Assembly (NCBI GenBank): GCA_947630595.1
Contig: CANRIG010000007.1
Location: 1 to 64,000, forward strand
Length of the DNA: 64,000 nucleotides
Source: an uncultured Lachnospiraceae bacterium
Lineage (GTDB): Bacteria; Bacillota; Clostridia; Lachnospirales; Lachnospiraceae
Direction: 5' to 3'
Under the pieces are notes generated by a model. That model saw only the letters and a program-made list of their open reading frames with translations, did not search any database and was not told the origin of the DNA. The position numbers and the translations under genes are program-made. Below, in pieces: positions 16,231 to 24,516 of the stretch. Each line of letters begins with the position of its first letter. Position 1 is the first letter of the stretch.

Positions 16231-17301
16231 TCAGCTCGATTTTACTTTGTTCCAGTATTCGTTGTACATGTTGTCCACCTCGTCGCCGAGATAGCGGAAG
16301 GTCTCGCAGCGCTCCAGATCCTCGGCCGGCGGGAACGCAATCGTGCTGTTGCGGATGTCTTCGTCCTCGATCAGGTCGCGGGCCGCGGTGTTCGGGGTGG
16401 AGTAGGTGATGTAGTCAAACGTCATGAGGGCGATGTCCGGACGGCAGAGAAAGTCGATGAATTTCTCTGCGTTTTCTTTGTTCTTGGCGTTTTTCGGAAT
16501 CACCCAGCTGTCGATCCAGATGTTGGAGCCCTCCTCCGGGATGACGTATTCCAGATTCTCGTTTTCACGCTGGGTATAGATGGCTTCACCGGAGTAGATG
16601 ACGCCGATTGCGGCCTCGTCGCCGATCATCTTGTCGCGCACCTGGTCGATGACGTAAGCCTGTACGAGCGGTTTCTGCTCGATCAGCAGGTCGGTGGCCT
16701 CCGCGATTTCCGACTCGTCGGTGGAGTTGAGCGAGTAGCCCAGCTTTTTGAGGGCGACCGCATAGGCGTCACGCACGCTGTCCTGCATCAGGATGTTGTC
16801 GGCGTATTTCTCGTCCCAGAGTATATCCCAGCTCGTGACCGGCACGTCGACCATGGTTTTGTTGTAGAGAATGCCGACTGTGCCCCAGCAGTAGGGGACG
16901 GAATATTTGTTCTCCGGATCAAATTCGCGGGAGGCGTCCAGATATTCCTGCCCGATGTTTTTGATATTGGGAATGTTGTCAAAATTCAGTTCTGCCAGCA
17001 GATCGTTTTCCAGCATTTTCTGAATCATATAGTCGGAGGGGCAGATAACGTCGTAGGCGACGGCGCCTGCCTCCACCTTCGGGTACATGATCTCGTTCGT
17101 CTCAAACTCGTCATAAACGACCTTGATGCCGGTTTCCTCCTCAAACATCTCGATCGTCTCCGGGTCCATGTATTCGCCCCAGTTGTAGACGACGACTTCT
17201 CCGGCGTCAGCCGTTTTGGATGCGGAGCCGTCTCCGCCGCAGCCCGTCAGAAGCAGCGCCGGGACAATGCCGGCCAGTACGAAGAAAACAGATTTTTTCA
17301 T
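16231..17301 (-). CDS. potD: spermidine/putrescine ABC transporter substrate-binding lipoprotein PotD
   Basis: A 356-residue extracellular binding protein. A signal peptide with lipobox LLLTGCGG gives a lipid-anchored Cys near residue 20. VVVYNWGEYMDPETI and FEEETGIKVVYDEFETNE are typical of PotD/PotF. The mature part is a bacterial SBP type 2 fold with aromatic and acidic residues (WGTVGILYN, YSGEA) at positions expected for polyamine binding. It presents substrate to PotBC-PotA. The start is ATG 17301, behind AAAGGAAA; the track start eight codons upstream is less likely. Last transporter gene in the minus-strand operon. Confidence 0.93.
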   Translation of the reverse strand: MKKSVFFVLAGIVPALLLTGCGGDGSASKTADAGEVVVYNWGEYMDPETIEMFEEETGIKVVYDEFETNEIMYPKVEAGAVAYDVICPSDYMIQKMLENDLLAELNFDNIPNIKNIGQEYLDASREFDPENKYSVPYCWGTVGILYNKTMVDVPVTSWDILWDEKYADNILMQDSVRDAYAVALKKLGYSLNSTDESEIAEATDLLIEQKPLVQAYVIDQVRDKMIGDEAAIGVIYSGEAIYTQRENENLEYVIPEEGSNIWIDSWVIPKNAKNKENAEKFIDFLCRPDIALMTFDYITYSTPNTAARDLIEDEDIRNSTIAFPPAEDLERCETFRYLGDEVDNMYNEYWNKVKSS

Positions 17302-17337
17302 GGCAGATTTCCTTTCCTTTTTCATAATTTCCTGTGG

Positions 17338-18153
17338 TTATATCTTGATTTTTACAGAACCGCTTTCCGATTTCGGGCGGCAGTTGACGAGAAGCAGCAA
17401 GAGCAGCACCGTCACGAACATGAGCGTCGAGAGCGCGTACATCTCGGGCTTGATGCCCTTGCGCACCTCCGTGTAAATCTTGGTGGACAGCGTGTCGAAG
17501 CCCGGGCCCTTCACAAAGTGCGTGATGATAAAATCGTCCAGCGACATGGTGAACGCCAGCAGAAAACCGGAGAGCACGCCGGGCATGATGTCCGGCAGCA
17601 CCACCCGGTAAAATGCGTACAGCGGGGAGGCGCCGATGTCGAGCGCGGCCTCGTAGGTCGACAGATTGACCTGCCGGAGCTTGGGCATGACGCTGAGGAC
17701 GACGTAGGGCAGGTTGAACGTAATGTGCCCGATCAGAATCGTCCAGAAACCGAAGGTCACAGTCTGTCCGAAGACGGAGAGCAGGTTGCCAAACGCGATG
17801 AAGAGCAGCATCAGCGAGATGCCGGTGACGATCTCCGCATTCAGCATCGGGATGTTGGCCACGGAAAACCAGAACGCGCGGGTGCGGCTTTTCATGGAAT
17901 TAAGGCCGATGGCCGCCATCGTGCCGAAGAGCGTGGCGACGAGGGCGGAGAGGAACGCGATCAGCAGCGTGTTGGCAAGCGCCTGCAGAATCTGCTCATT
18001 CTGAAACAGGGAGGCGTACCATTTCAGGGAAAAGCCGCCCCATTTTGCGCGCGTCTTCGAGGCGTTGAACGAGAGCACGATCAGCGTCAGGATGGGCGCG
18101 TACAGCAGGACAAAGATGAAAACCAGGTAGCATTTTTTGAAAAAACGCTTCAT
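17338..18153 (-). CDS. potC: spermidine/putrescine ABC transporter permease PotC
   Basis: A 271-residue inner-membrane permease with six predicted helices, starting at residues ~10-30 (CYLVFIFVLLYAPILTLIVLSF). The EAA loop that docks on the ATPase is STYEAALDIGASPLYAFYRVVLPDIMPGVLSGFLLAFTMSLDDF, near residue 165. It forms the channel with PotB. Its ATG overlaps the potB stop by one base (TGATG), so translation is coupled. Full length. Confidence 0.93.
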   Translation of the reverse strand: MKRFFKKCYLVFIFVLLYAPILTLIVLSFNASKTRAKWGGFSLKWYASLFQNEQILQALANTLLIAFLSALVATLFGTMAAIGLNSMKSRTRAFWFSVANIPMLNAEIVTGISLMLLFIAFGNLLSVFGQTVTFGFWTILIGHITFNLPYVVLSVMPKLRQVNLSTYEAALDIGASPLYAFYRVVLPDIMPGVLSGFLLAFTMSLDDFIITHFVKGPGFDTLSTKIYTEVRKGIKPEMYALSTLMFVTVLLLLLLVNCRPKSESGSVKIKI

Positions 18154-18977
18154 CAGAATGCCACCCCCTCTCCGTCCTTGTCATACTTGTGCATGGTGGC
18201 CATGCTGATGAAGATGAATACCATCAGAATCAGCGACAGGCCGCTGCCGACGTTCCAGTTGCTTCCCTGCTTGAATTTCTGCTCGATCACATTGCCGATC
18301 AGCAGAATCTTGGCTCCGCCCAGCAGGTCGCTGATGACGAAGGTCGTCAGGGCCGGCACGAATACCATCGTGATGCCGCTGATCACGCCGGGCAGGCTGA
18401 GCGGGAAGATGACGCGGCAGAAGGTCTGCGCTCCGTTGGCGCCGAGGTCCCGGGCCGCGTTGACCACGTTTTTGTCGATCTTGATCAGGCTGTTGTAGAT
18501 CGGCAGCAGCATAAACGGCAGGAAATTGTATACCATGCCAAGGATGATGGCGTACGGCGTATTGATGATGTTGAGCGCGGGCAGATGCAGCGCCTCCAGC
18601 AGCATGTTGATGACGCCGCTTTTCTCCAGCAGCGTCTGCCAGGCCAGCGTCCGCAGCAGGAAATTCATCCACATGGGGATGATGAAAATCATCACGATAA
18701 AGCCGTTGGCGTTAAAATTCAGATCGCTGAGAATCATCGCCAGCGGGTAGGCCATGACGAGGCAGATGACCGTGCTGATCAGCGAGAGCGCAAGCGCGTA
18801 AACCAGCGCCTTGATGTTTTCGGGCCGCCCCATCTCGGCGAGATTGGCCAGGGTGAAGCTGCCGTCCGCGGCCGTCATCCCGTAATAGATGATGATGACG
18901 AGCGGGATTACGATGAAGGCGACGCTCCAGACCAGAAAGGGGCCGGAGAGCAGCCATTTGGATTTTCCTTTACTCAT
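18153..18977 (-). CDS. potB: spermidine/putrescine ABC transporter permease PotB
   Basis: A 274-residue permease with six predicted helices, the first at [26 protein letters not shown]. The EAA motif is [31 protein letters not shown], near residue 180. It pairs with PotC as the membrane channel of the polyamine importer. The start overlaps the end of potA by eight bases. Full length. Confidence 0.93.
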   Translation of the reverse strand: MSKGKSKWLLSGPFLVWSVAFIVIPLVIIIYYGMTAADGSFTLANLAEMGRPENIKALVYALALSLISTVICLVMAYPLAMILSDLNFNANGFIVMIFIIPMWMNFLLRTLAWQTLLEKSGVINMLLEALHLPALNIINTPYAIILGMVYNFLPFMLLPIYNSLIKIDKNVVNAARDLGANGAQTFCRVIFPLSLPGVISGITMVFVPALTTFVISDLLGGAKILLIGNVIEQKFKQGSNWNVGSGLSLILMVFIFISMATMHKYDKDGEGVAF

Positions 18978-20043
18978 TGACGGCCACGGCCTCCTCGTCC
19001 TCGGATTCCGGCTTGTTCATGATCTGGATGTCAAACGGGTCCACGTGAATGCCGACCCGGGTGCCGACCGGGAACAGGTCGGTGCTGTGTACCAGCCACT
19101 CGAAGCCGCCGGCCTGCACCTCCATCTCGTAGTGCACGCCCTTGAAGATCAGATGGCTGACCACGCCCTCGATCGTTCCCTCCTCCGGTTTGAGCAGGTC
19201 GATGTCCTCCGGGCGGATCACCACGTCCACCGGGCGGTTACGGCCGAAGCCCTCGTCCACGCAGGGGAACTTCGCGCCCAGGATTTCCACCAGCCGGTCC
19301 TCCAGCATCGTGCCGTGGATGATGTTGCTGTCGCCGATGAAATCCGCCACGAACGCGTTTTTCGGCTCGTTGTAGATGTCCTCGGGCGTGCCGATCTGCT
19401 GGATGTAGCCCTGGTTCATGACCACGATCGTGTCCGACATCGTCAGGGCTTCCTCCTGGTCGTGGGTAACGTAGATAAAGGTAATCCCCAGCTCGTTTTT
19501 CAGGCGGATCAGCTCGTACTGCATGTCCTGCCGGAGCTTGAGGTCGAGCGCGCCAAGCGGCTCGTCGAGCAGCAGTACCCTTGGCTCGTTGACGATCGCG
19601 CGGGCGATGGCGATGCGCTGCTGCTGGCCGCCGCTTAGGGAATCCGGCATGCGGTTTTCATAGCCCTCCAGGTTGACGAGCTTCAGCGCGTATTTGATCT
19701 TGTCGTTGATGTAGTCTTTGCTTTTCTTTTTGATGCGGAGGCCGAAAGCAATGTTCTCGGCGATCGTCATATGCGTAAAAAGCGCATATTTCTGGAAGAC
19801 GGTATTGAGCTGCCGCTTGTTGGGCGGAAGATTCGTGATGTCCTCGCCATTGAAAATAACGCGGCCCCGGTCCGGGCTTTCAAAACCGCCGAGGATGCGC
19901 AGCGTCGTCGTCTTGCCGCAGCCGGACGGCCCCAGCAGCGTCAGAAATTCGTTCTCGCGTATGTAGAGATTCAGGTCGTCGAGCACCACCTCGCCGTCGA
20001 AGGATTTTGTGATGCCGACCAGATCGATCAGTTTATTGCTCAT
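18970..20043 (-). CDS. potA: spermidine/putrescine ABC transporter ATP-binding protein PotA
   Basis: A 357-residue ATPase driving polyamine uptake. Walker A is [14 protein letters not shown] (residue 37), the Q-loop [11 protein letters not shown], the signature [15 protein letters not shown] near 140, Walker [13 protein letters not shown] and the switch His in [11 protein letters not shown]. The last ~110 residues form the TOBE-type regulatory domain ([21 protein letters not shown]). First transporter gene after the XRE-cupin regulator, 18 bases downstream. Confidence 0.95.
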   Translation of the reverse strand: MSNKLIDLVGITKSFDGEVVLDDLNLYIRENEFLTLLGPSGCGKTTTLRILGGFESPDRGRVIFNGEDITNLPPNKRQLNTVFQKYALFTHMTIAENIAFGLRIKKKSKDYINDKIKYALKLVNLEGYENRMPDSLSGGQQQRIAIARAIVNEPRVLLLDEPLGALDLKLRQDMQYELIRLKNELGITFIYVTHDQEEALTMSDTIVVMNQGYIQQIGTPEDIYNEPKNAFVADFIGDSNIIHGTMLEDRLVEILGAKFPCVDEGFGRNRPVDVVIRPEDIDLLKPEEGTIEGVVSHLIFKGVHYEMEVQAGGFEWLVHSTDLFPVGTRVGIHVDPFDIQIMNKPESEDEEAVAVNE

Positions 20044-20061
20044 ACGTGCCTCCCGTTTGAT

Positions 20062-20601
20062 TCAGAAGCTTGGCGGAGTGCTGACCCAGATCAGCGATGC
20101 CCCTGTTTTTTCGTTTGCGGTGATATAGTGCCGGGTGTGCGGCACAAAGTAAAAGGATTCGCCCTTTTTCGCCTTGTACAGACGCGCGCCCAGATGGACG
20201 GTGACGCTCCCCTGCAGGACGTAGCCGAATTCCTCGCCCTCATGCGGCTGATCCGGATAGGTGGAGCCGCCCGGCTCCAGCGTCAGGCGGATCGGTTCCA
20301 TCGCGTTTTTCTGCGCGTTGGGAATGATCCATTCAATCTTGTTTTTCAGTTCAGAATCAATTTTTTCAAAATAATCAGCATCGTGAAATACGATCTGTTC
20401 GTCCGCCGGCGCGCTGAAAAATTCCTGCAGATCCGTGCCCAGGCACTGCAGAATATCGACCAGCGTCGCGATGGACGGAGAGGTAAGGTCGCGCTCAAGC
20501 TGTGAGATAAAGCCCTTGGACAGCTCGGCCCGGTCGGCCAGCTCCTCCTGGGTCAGGTTTTTGGCAATGCGCAGTTCCTTGAGTTTCGTTCCGATATGCA
20601 T
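20062..20601 (-). CDS. XRE-cupin transcriptional regulator of the pot operon
   Basis: A 179-residue DNA-binding protein. An XRE helix-turn-helix occupies residues 5-60 (LKELRIAKNLTQEELADRAELSKGFISQLERDLTSPSI) and a cupin_2 domain residues ~105-175 (PHEGEEFGYVLQGSVTVHLG, YFVPHTRHY). The PuuR/SinR-like architecture senses a small ligand in the cupin barrel; given its place at the head of potABCD, a polyamine or related metabolite is inferred. The start is ATG 20601 behind GAGGAC; the track's extension runs through the promoter. It probably controls its own promoter through the operator at 20626-20660. Confidence 0.9.
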   Translation of the reverse strand: MHIGTKLKELRIAKNLTQEELADRAELSKGFISQLERDLTSPSIATLVDILQCLGTDLQEFFSAPADEQIVFHDADYFEKIDSELKNKIEWIIPNAQKNAMEPIRLTLEPGGSTYPDQPHEGEEFGYVLQGSVTVHLGARLYKAKKGESFYFVPHTRHYITANEKTGASLIWVSTPPSF

Positions 20602-20625
20602 AACATGTCCTCTTTTCTTTTGGAT

Positions 20626-20660
20626 AGTAAAAATAAACAAAAAGTTTACTTTCACTAAAC
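20626..20660 (-). promoter_or_regulatory. candidate operator of the XRE-cupin regulator
   Basis: On the minus strand the early transcribed region reads TTTAGTGAAAGTAAAC, then TTTTT, then GTTTATTTTTACT. AGTAAAC and GTTTA..TTACT form a dyad, and AGTGAA/AGTAAA is a direct half-site repeat. It sits just after the predicted start site, the usual place for autorepression. Confidence 0.45.
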
Positions 20661-20674
20661 AGACAGTAACATTG

Positions 20675-20702
20675 ATTATACTACGATTCAGGTGCATGTC
20701 AA
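20675..20702 (-). promoter_or_regulatory. consensus sigma-A promoter of the xre-potABCD operon
   Basis: On the minus strand TTGACA and TATAAT, both perfect, are 16 bases apart. Such a strong promoter directly before a repressor gene fits tight autoregulation. Confidence 0.8.
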
Positions 20703-20744
20703 TAGATTTTTCGCAAGTTTCCAAAGTATTTCGGAGTATTTCGC

Positions 20745-20773
20745 TTAACAAAGCGGGGCAGGTATGGTATGAT
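20745..20773 (+). promoter_or_regulatory. promoter of the lactonase gene
   Basis: TTAACA (20745-20750) and TATGAT (20768-20773) with a 17-base spacer and a TGG extension. It is divergent from the pot promoter and about 43 bases away from it. Confidence 0.6.
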
Positions 20774-20851
20774 AACGGAAGAAAACCAGGACAAAGCCTG
20801 ACGGGCCGCGGAAAAATCGCGCGGGACAGGCATTTTTACAGGAGGTTTGGA

Positions 20852-21910
20852 ATGGAAGACCAGAAAAAATATGTGGCCTACGTCGGCACCTACACCCACG
20901 GGAGCAGCATAGGGATTCACGTCTACGATATCGATACGGAAGCCGGCTATATGACGGAGCGGACGGTGATTCCGGTGAACAACGCTTCCCACATGACGAA
21001 ATCATACAACGGAAAGTATCTTTATTCTATTGCGGACGAGGGCGTGGAGGTGCTGAAGATTCTTCCGGACGGCGGACTCGAGCCGATCAATAAAGTAGGC
21101 ATCGACGGGATGCGCGGCTGTTACCTGTCCACGGACCGGAACGGGCGTTTTCTGTACGTGGGCGGCTACCACGACGGCAAGGTCACCGTGGTGCACACGC
21201 ATCAGGACGGCCGCCTCGGCTCGCTGATGGACGGGATTTTCCACAAGGGTCTGGGGAGCGTGGCGGAGCGCAATTTCCGCCCGCATGTGAGCTGCGTGAT
21301 TCCGACGCCGGACGACAAGTACCTGTGCGCGGTCGACAACGGCATCGATCAGGTGAAGCTCTACAAGATCGATGAGAAGCGCGGACGGCTTCAGCTCTAC
21401 GATATTCTGCGCTGCAAGCTGGATTCCGGCCCGCGCCTGCTCGCGTTCAGCCAGGACGGGCGTTTTGCCTACATCAACACCGAGCTGACCAACGAGATCT
21501 GCGTGTACCGCTATGACGGCTCCGGGAAATCGCCGGATTTTGATAAGATTCAGGAAATTTCCGTGCTGCGCGACCGCGACAGCAAGGGCAGCGCCTGCTG
21601 CGGGATGAAGCTCTCGCCCAGCGGGAAGTATCTCTATGCCTCCACGGCCGGGGAGAATACGGTGGCAGTGTTCCGCATCGATCAGGAGACCGGGCTGCTC
21701 ACCAGGCTGTGCTGCCTGCCGATCAGCGGGGACTACCCCAAGGACATCGACGTCCTCCCGGGCGAAAAAACTCTGGTCGTGTTAAACCACGAGACCAATG
21801 AGATCCGCTTTTTTACGATTGATTATGAGAAGGGACTGCTGGTCATGAAAGGGCGTCCGATCAAGATCGATACGCCCAACTGCATCCTGATTTCTCAGTG
21901 TGAGGAATAA
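20852..21910 (+). CDS. beta-propeller lactonase family protein (6-phosphogluconolactonase-like)
   Basis: A 352-residue protein of the seven-bladed lactonase family (PF10282), with repeated blade motifs such as [36 protein letters not shown] and [21 protein letters not shown]. Family members include the Pgl 6-phosphogluconolactonase and muconate cycloisomerase-like proteins. No signal peptide, so cytoplasmic. The track's start is far upstream; ATG 20852 follows ACAGGAGGTTTGGA and matches the family start ([12 protein letters not shown]). Physiological substrate uncertain. It converges on aroC, their ends overlapping by 16 bases. Confidence 0.85.
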   Translation: MEDQKKYVAYVGTYTHGSSIGIHVYDIDTEAGYMTERTVIPVNNASHMTKSYNGKYLYSIADEGVEVLKILPDGGLEPINKVGIDGMRGCYLSTDRNGRFLYVGGYHDGKVTVVHTHQDGRLGSLMDGIFHKGLGSVAERNFRPHVSCVIPTPDDKYLCAVDNGIDQVKLYKIDEKRGRLQLYDILRCKLDSGPRLLAFSQDGRFAYINTELTNEICVYRYDGSGKSPDFDKIQEISVLRDRDSKGSACCGMKLSPSGKYLYASTAGENTVAVFRIDQETGLLTRLCCLPISGDYPKDIDVLPGEKTLVVLNHETNEIRFFTIDYEKGLLVMKGRPIKIDTPNCILISQCEE

Positions 21911-23001
21911 ATTTTTTTCAGAAAGTCGATGCGCGACGCGGCCGCCAGCAGCAGATGATCCGCCAGCGTGAGCGCGGTCATGGCCTCGACGACGACGACC
22001 GCCCGCGGTACGATAACGGGGTCGTGACGGCCATGGATTACGGCCTCGCGGCAATTGCCGCTGCGGTCCAGCATCTGCTGCGGCTGCGCGATCGAGGGCG
22101 TCGGCTTGAAGGAGACGCGCAGCAGAATCGGCGAGCCGTCGCTGATGCCGCCGAGGATGCCGCCGCTGTGGTTGCTGGCCTTGTACGGCACGCCGTTTTC
22201 GCCCACGGCGCAGCAGTCGTTGTTTTCGGAGCCTTTGCTGCGGGAGACGGCGGTGCCGTCCCCGATTTCGACGGCCTTGACGGCGCCGATGGACATCAGG
22301 GCTTTCGCAAGGTTGGCGTCGAGCTTCTCAAAAACCGGCTCGCCGAGCCCTGCCGGCACGCCGGAGGCGATGCACTCGATGACGCCGCCGCTGGAGTCCA
22401 GCTCCCGCATGCATTCGCTCAGATAGCTTTCCGCCGCTGCGCTGGCCGCCGGGTCGGGCATGCGCACCGGACTCTGCTCGATAAAATCAAAATCCATCTT
22501 TGCACGGTCGATGGAGACGGGGCCGATTGCCGAGACATAGGCCCGCACCGACACGCCGAGCTCGGCGAGCAGCCTGCCCGCCACCGCGCCGGCCGCCACG
22601 CGGCCGATGGTCTCGCGGCCGGAGGAGCGTCCGCCGCCGCGGTAATCGCGGAAGCCGTATTTCCGGTCAAAGGTATAATCCGCATGGCCCGGACGGTACA
22701 GTTCGGCGATGTTGCCGTAGTCGCGGGAGCGCTGATCCTGATTGCGCACCAGCAGCGAGATGGGCGTGCCCGTCGTCCTGCCCTCAAAGGTGCCGGAAAG
22801 AATCTCCACAGCGTCGGATTCCGCGCGCGCAGTGGTATACCGGTTTTGCCCCGGCCGCCGGCGGTCGAGCCAGGACTGAATGTCCTCCTCGCTCAGGGGA
22901 ATGCCGGCCGGACAGCCGTCGATGACGACGCCGATTCCTTTCCCGTGGGATTCTCCCCATGTATTAATTCTGAATATTGTGCCAAATCCAGAGCCTGCCA
23001 T
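21895..23001 (-). CDS. aroC: chorismate synthase
   Basis: A 368-residue enzyme making chorismate from 5-enolpyruvylshikimate 3-phosphate with reduced FMN, the last shared step to aromatic amino acids. Signatures: [31 protein letters not shown] at the start, [49 protein letters not shown] near residue 105, and [21 protein letters not shown] near the end. Full length. It has its own promoter with a ~150-base leader. Confidence 0.96.
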   Translation of the reverse strand: MAGSGFGTIFRINTWGESHGKGIGVVIDGCPAGIPLSEEDIQSWLDRRRPGQNRYTTARAESDAVEILSGTFEGRTTGTPISLLVRNQDQRSRDYGNIAELYRPGHADYTFDRKYGFRDYRGGGRSSGRETIGRVAAGAVAGRLLAELGVSVRAYVSAIGPVSIDRAKMDFDFIEQSPVRMPDPAASAAAESYLSECMRELDSSGGVIECIASGVPAGLGEPVFEKLDANLAKALMSIGAVKAVEIGDGTAVSRSKGSENNDCCAVGENGVPYKASNHSGGILGGISDGSPILLRVSFKPTPSIAQPQQMLDRSGNCREAVIHGRHDPVIVPRAVVVVEAMTALTLADHLLLAAASRIDFLKKIYSSH

Positions 23002-23339
23002 ATCATGATCCTCCGTATATTTTTATATGTAGTCCGGTATTCGCATACGCCGAAAGCGCAGCACGGTTCCGGTGCCTTTTTCCTCTTTTATGATATCCAT
23101 GCCGGCAGCAGCATATTTTGGAAAACTGCATCAACGCCGCCGTATTTCATTTTCAGTGTCCAGTATATAAAGGAATCTGCGATTTTGCAAGTCCCGCCCT
23201 GTGTAAAATGTGGAGTAATGCCTGTGTAAGATGCGAAGCAAGTCTGCGCAAAAATACAAAGCGGCGGACGTACCCTGTCGCCGGATGAACGGCCGCTGCA
23301 TATCATAGGACAGAGCAGTATCAGAAAAGGAGAACGGAT
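23002..23339 (-). promoter_or_regulatory. aroC promoter and leader; rest of the gap empty
   Basis: On the minus strand TTGCAA (23190-23185) and TATACT (23167-23162) have a 17-base spacer, giving a leader of about 150 bases. The leader contains a 20-codon ORF (MKYGGVDAVFQ...) without runs of aromatic codons, so it is not an obvious attenuator. No riboswitch fold was recognised. The part next to the LysM gene shows only its ribosome site (AAAAGGAGAA). Confidence 0.55.
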
Positions 23340-23525
23340 ATGAACGACTGTTACAGATGCATCGGCTTTACGCATACGATCGAGAAGGGCGACACCCTTT
23401 ACAGCCTCGGCAAACGGTACGGCGTGCGGGTGTCCGCGCTGATCTTCGCCAATCCCTATGTGGACATTTATAACCTGCGCGTCGGCGACCAGCTCTGTAT
23501 TCCGAAGCTGCGCCCGCTTTCTTAA
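23340..23525 (+). CDS. stand-alone LysM domain protein
   Basis: A 61-residue protein that is almost entirely one LysM domain: THTIEKGDTLYSLGKRYGVRVSALIFANPYVDIYNLRVGDQLCIP. LysM binds N-acetylglucosamine-containing glycans, mainly peptidoglycan. No signal peptide or membrane segment is present, so it may act in the cytoplasm or mother cell, for example on the forespore, or be exported by another route. Two Cys precede the domain. Good ribosome site (AAAAGGAGAACGGAT). Function is inferred only from the domain. Confidence 0.8.
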   Translation: MNDCYRCIGFTHTIEKGDTLYSLGKRYGVRVSALIFANPYVDIYNLRVGDQLCIPKLRPLS

Positions 23526-23633
23526 AAAAATCTAAAGATACGCAAAACGGGAGGGCCGCTGATTGACAAACCGGTTTCAGAAATTTATAATGAGCAGGTA
23601 TGGAAAACCGCATTGAGAGAAAGAGGATGCACT

Positions 23634-24446
23634 ATGAATTTTCTGGATAACATGGAGCGAAAATACGGCCGGTACGCGATTCACAATCTGCCGTTTATCA
23701 TCGTCGGGCTGTATGCGCTGGGCTACGTGATTTCCCTTGTGATGCCGCAGCTTCTGTATTTCCTGACCCTGCGCCCGGATCTGATTCTGCGCGGGCAGGT
23801 CTGGCGCCTGATTTCGTGGGTGCTGGTGCCTCCGAGCCAGTTCAGCCTGTTTACGGTGATCATGCTGTACTTTTACTTTTCGCTGGGCCGCACGCTGGAG
23901 TACACCTGGGGCGCGTTCCGCTTCAATGTGTATATTATTTCCGGCGTCGTGTTTACGGTGATCGGCGCGTTTCTGCTGTATCTTTTTGGCGGCGTGATCG
24001 GCTATTTCAGCACGTATTACATCAATATGTCCATCTTTCTGGCGTTTGCCCTCACGTATCCGGATATGCAGGTGCTCCTGTATTTTCTGATTCCGATCAA
24101 GATGAAATGGATGGGCGCGGTCTACGGCTTCTTTATCATCCTTTCGATGATGCAGGGAGGCTGGGCGGACCGTGTGGCGATTGTGATGTCGCTGCTCAAT
24201 TTCGTGATTTTTTTCTTCATGACGCGCAACCTGCGCCGCTATTCGCCGAAGGAAGTGCACCGGCGCGCAGAGTTTAAGCGCAACGTGCAGAAGGTACAGC
24301 CCAAGGGCGCTACGCGCCACAAATGCGCGGTCTGCGGGCGCACGGAGAAGGACGGAGATCAGCTGGAGTTTCGTTTCTGCTCCAAATGCGCGGGCAATTA
24401 CGAATACTGTCAGGATCATCTGTTCACCCACCAGCATGTGAAATAA
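23634..24446 (+). CDS. rhomboid-fold membrane protein without the catalytic serine, with a zinc-ribbon-like tail
   Basis: A 270-residue protein with about six membrane helices in the first 200 residues. The layout (GQVWRLISWVLVPPSQFSLFTVIMLYFYFSLG, then ALTYPDMQVLLYFLIPIKMKWMG) is that of rhomboid/derlin proteins. Active rhomboids have GxSG in helix 4; here the region reads YYINMSIFLAFAL, so proteolysis is unlikely. The tail carries CAVCGRTEKD...FCSKCAGNYEYCQDHLFTHQH, a cytoplasmic Cys/His metal-site pattern. ATG 23634 with AAAGAGGA is preferred to the track's TTG. A derlin-like chaperone or binding role is inferred. Confidence 0.78.
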   Translation: MNFLDNMERKYGRYAIHNLPFIIVGLYALGYVISLVMPQLLYFLTLRPDLILRGQVWRLISWVLVPPSQFSLFTVIMLYFYFSLGRTLEYTWGAFRFNVYIISGVVFTVIGAFLLYLFGGVIGYFSTYYINMSIFLAFALTYPDMQVLLYFLIPIKMKWMGAVYGFFIILSMMQGGWADRVAIVMSLLNFVIFFFMTRNLRRYSPKEVHRRAEFKRNVQKVQPKGATRHKCAVCGRTEKDGDQLEFRFCSKCAGNYEYCQDHLFTHQHVK

Positions 24447-24516
24447 CCGCTCCGGGTGTCTGGCAGGAGAGTGAACGTGCGGAGCACGGGACAAACCGGG
24501 GCTATGGGATACAAAA

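Noticed and set aside
23002-23151. Attenuator peptide for aromatic amino acids in the aroC leader
   Set aside because: The 20-codon ORF (MKYGGVDAVFQ...) has only scattered Phe, Tyr and Trp codons and no following terminator hairpin.
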